From Pseudomonadota bacterium (GTDB taxonomy: Bacteria > Pseudomonadota > Gammaproteobacteria > Burkholderiales > Thiobacillaceae), in the NCBI GenBank assembly GCA_030653935.1, contig JAURYL010000052.1, positions 1 through 33,325 on the forward strand: DNA of 33,325 nt. Reading direction: 5' to 3'. Below the pieces are notes generated by a model. That model did no database searches, was not told the origin of the DNA, and was given only the letters and a program-made list of their open reading frames with translations. The position numbers and the translations under genes are program-made. Within the stretch, counting starts at the first letter, position 1; every line of letters begins with the position of its first letter. Shown one piece after another: positions 31,328 through 33,325 of this stretch.

Positions 31328-33186
31328 GACTCGGTCTCCGTGGAGAGGTGCGCCCCGGCATCGTCGCGGCCGGTCATGCGGCGGGCGGCGGCGAGCGCGC
31401 CGTCGAGGTCGAAGGCGGGTTCGAAATCCTGCGATTTCAACCGCCGCTCATAGCTGGGGCGGAAGCGTTTCAGCGTATCCAGGGTGGGATTACAGGCGGT
31501 GTGGCCGAGGCCGCAATGCGCCGACTGGTTGAGCACGTGGTCCAGCTTCTCGATTTCGGCCAGGTCGTAGAGGGTACCGTGGCCTTCCGCGATCTTGTCC
31601 ATGGTGGTGCGCAGCATGGCGGTACCGACCCGGCAAGGGGTGCAGAAACCGCAGCTCTCATGGGCGAAGAAATGTGCGAAATTGCGCGCCACCTCGAACA
31701 TGTCGCGGGAAGCGTCGAACACCATGAAGGCGCCGGCGGTAGCCAGGTCTTCAAACGCGATGCGACGGTCGAACTCGTCGGCGGCGATGCACACCCCCGA
31801 AGGGCCGCTGATCTGCACCGCCAGCGTATTCTCGGCGCCGCAGTCTTCCAGCACCTGCCGCACCGTCACGCCAAAGGGATATTCGTAGATGCCCGGCCGG
31901 GCACAATCGCCGGATACCGACAACACCTTGGTACCCGCCGACTTTCCGGTGCCGATGTTCCGGTACCAGTCGCCACCGTGCGCAGCCACCAGCGCGGCGG
32001 CGCAGAAGGTCTCGACGTTGTTCACCGTGGTCGGGCGTTGCAGATAGCCGTGGGTAACCGGGTAAGGTGGCCGATTACGTGGAATGCCGCGCTTGCCTTC
32101 CAGCGATTCGATCAACGCCGATTCCTCGCCGCAGACATAGGCGCCGGCGCCGAGATGGATTTCGATGTCGAAATCGAAACCGGCCTGACCGAGGATGTTC
32201 TTACCCAGCAGATTGGCGGCGCGCCGCCGCGCCAGCACCGCGTTCAACGGCTCCAGCAGGTAACGGTATTCGCCGCGCAGGTAGAGGAAGCCCTTGGTTT
32301 TTCCAGCACTCGCGCCGATGGCATAGGCGCACACCGTCATGCCCTCGAACACCAGATCGGCCTGGGCGGTGAGCAGCACACGGTCCTTGAAGGTGCCGGG
32401 CTCGCCTTCGTCGGCGTTGCACACCACATAGCGTGTTGTCCCGGAGGCGTTGCGGCAGGCCTCCCACTTCATCCCGGTGGTAAAGCCGGCACCGCCACGG
32501 CCGCGCAGGTTGGATTTCTTGATCTCGTCCAGGATGGCGAGCTGCCCTTGTTCGGCGGCGGGGATGCCCTCGCGCCAGGAACGGGCATTGGCGGCGGATT
32601 CCAGGTCGCCGCCGCGTGAAATGACCCCGCGCAAGGCATCCCCCGGCTCCATCGGGTTGTCCAGCAGGATGTCGGCGCGATGGATGTTGTCCGCCACCGC
32701 AAACAACTCGCGTGGCCATTGCTCGACCGGCGTCTGCGCGAGAATCAGTTCGGCGATCTGGTCGAGCCGCTCGGGAGTCAGGCCGGGGATCGCCCAGCCG
32801 TTGACCAACAAGGCCGGGCCTTGATCGCACAGCCCGGTGCAGGAAGTGGTATCGACACTGACCAGACCGTCTTCGGACATATGGTTGCGCTCGACCCACA
32901 ACTTCTCGCACAGATAGGCGATCAGTTCCTGATTCCCCAGCATGCGGTCGGTGATGTTGTCGGAGAACAGCAGGCGATAGCAGCAGGGCGAATCGGTGTG
33001 GAGAAAGCTGTAGAAGCCGGCCACCCCTTCCACCCGCGCGCGCGGCAGGCCCAGTTGATCGGCCACGTAGTCGATGCTTTCCGGAGCGATCCAGGACAGT
33101 GCTTCCTGCACTTCGCGCAGGACCTGCAAGAGGTGCGTCGGATTGTCGCGGTGCCGCGCCAGGATGGTTTGCAATTCATGCGTCAT
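31324..33186 (-). CDS. hoxF: NAD-reducing hydrogenase diaphorase large subunit HoxF
   Basis: HoxF holds FMN and the NAD site and exchanges electrons between the iron-sulfur chain and NAD(H). It has 620 residues from ATG 33186 (a GTG directly before it is possible). The N-terminal 150 residues are a NuoE/HoxE-like thioredoxin-type domain (VEGVAGFYSF, SCTGLCDQGPAL), fused as in Ralstonia-type HoxF. The NuoF-like part has the FMN/NADH loops NLRGRGGAGFTTGMKWEAC and LGAGAYVCGEESALIESLEG. The [4Fe-4S] ligands are Cys513, Cys516 and Cys519 (ESCGFCTPC) plus a Cys near 559. It is the first gene of hoxFUY. Confidence 0.96.
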   Translation of the reverse strand: MTHELQTILARHRDNPTHLLQVLREVQEALSWIAPESIDYVADQLGLPRARVEGVAGFYSFLHTDSPCCYRLLFSDNITDRMLGNQELIAYLCEKLWVERNHMSEDGLVSVDTTSCTGLCDQGPALLVNGWAIPGLTPERLDQIAELILAQTPVEQWPRELFAVADNIHRADILLDNPMEPGDALRGVISRGGDLESAANARSWREGIPAAEQGQLAILDEIKKSNLRGRGGAGFTTGMKWEACRNASGTTRYVVCNADEGEPGTFKDRVLLTAQADLVFEGMTVCAYAIGASAGKTKGFLYLRGEYRYLLEPLNAVLARRRAANLLGKNILGQAGFDFDIEIHLGAGAYVCGEESALIESLEGKRGIPRNRPPYPVTHGYLQRPTTVNNVETFCAAALVAAHGGDWYRNIGTGKSAGTKVLSVSGDCARPGIYEYPFGVTVRQVLEDCGAENTLAVQISGPSGVCIAADEFDRRIAFEDLATAGAFMVFDASRDMFEVARNFAHFFAHESCGFCTPCRVGTAMLRTTMDKIAEGHGTLYDLAEIEKLDHVLNQSAHCGLGHTACNPTLDTLKRFRPSYERRLKSQDFEPAFDLDGALAAARRMTGRDDAGAHLSTETES

Positions 33187-33325
33187 CACTAGTGTCCGGT
33201 TAAATATCGAACAAATTCAATTGGTTGCATGGGTTAGGTGGCGTGGTTCTGTTGGCATCGGGCCGCAAGGCGCATGAAATCTCGGTTTTCTCGAAAACAG
33301 AGACCGACAAAATCTGTAACAAAGT
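33187..33325. other. Region upstream of hoxF with a hairpin
   Basis: No gene is seen. An inverted repeat TCTCGGTTTTC-TC-GAAAACAGAGA (33280-33303, 10 of 11 paired) lies about 95 bases before the hoxF start. ACTAGTGTCCGGTTAA (33188-33203), directly at the start codon, resembles the end of some insertion sequences, but its partner is outside the window. No sure promoter was found; hox promoters are often sigma-54 or regulator-dependent and hard to read by eye. Confidence 0.4.

Overview
The window looks like chromosomal DNA of a GC-rich betaproteobacterium, perhaps related to Rhodocyclales or Nitrosomonadales. I infer this from gene order and protein style (rppH beside proS, a cox cluster with DUF2970 and DUF2909 genes, ksgA-pdxA, mrp-dcd); no rRNA or other marker is present to settle it. 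I see no tRNA, rRNA, CRISPR array, prophage or full-length insertion sequence.

Layout. 1-683: palindromic intergenic repeats, no gene. 684-3746: SulP anion transporter fused to STAS and cyclic-nucleotide-binding-like domains, tail to tail with a patatin-like lipase. 4087-5852: pdxA-ksgA (vitamin B6 synthesis, 16S rRNA dimethylation). 6221-10038: plus-strand DODA-type dioxygenase, Bcr/CflA efflux pump and membrane diguanylate cyclase. 10019-12476 (minus): mrp, a terminator, then a ribbon-helix-helix antitoxin, PIN toxin and dcd joined by ATGA overlaps. 12642-14946 (minus): rppH, a CBS-domain protein and two unrecognised proteins. 15012-18198: aminopropyltransferase-like protein, proS and a lytic transglycosylase. 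18297-20716: a broken hypothetical locus, a LEA-type lipoprotein and a dienelactone-hydrolase-like protein. 20942-29687: DUF2189 membrane protein and a complete aa3-type cytochrome c oxidase locus (ctaC, ctaD fused to ctaG, DUF2970, ctaE, DUF2909, SURF1, SCO-like, ctaA, ctaB). 30039-33186: hoxF-hoxU-hoxY of an NAD-reducing [NiFe] hydrogenase, without hoxH next to it.

Together the genes suggest an aerobically respiring organism that can also exchange electrons between H2 and NAD if hoxH lies elsewhere. The cox block holds both the structural subunits and the heme A and copper assembly factors.

The least ordinary signals are not gene families but small non-coding elements. There are two copies of an element with CCTA...TAGG ends whose arms differ between copies yet stay complementary, one flanked by a 5-bp duplication. 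A third element has 23-bp inverted ends. A palindromic repeat is lodged in the ctaA-ctaB junction and flanked by a 22-bp duplication that keeps both genes intact. Several elements donate a stop codon, a ribosome-binding site or an N-terminus to a neighbouring gene. Other points to check are the ctaD-ctaG fusion, the toxin-antitoxin-dcd operon with a predicted leaderless promoter, and the missing hoxH.
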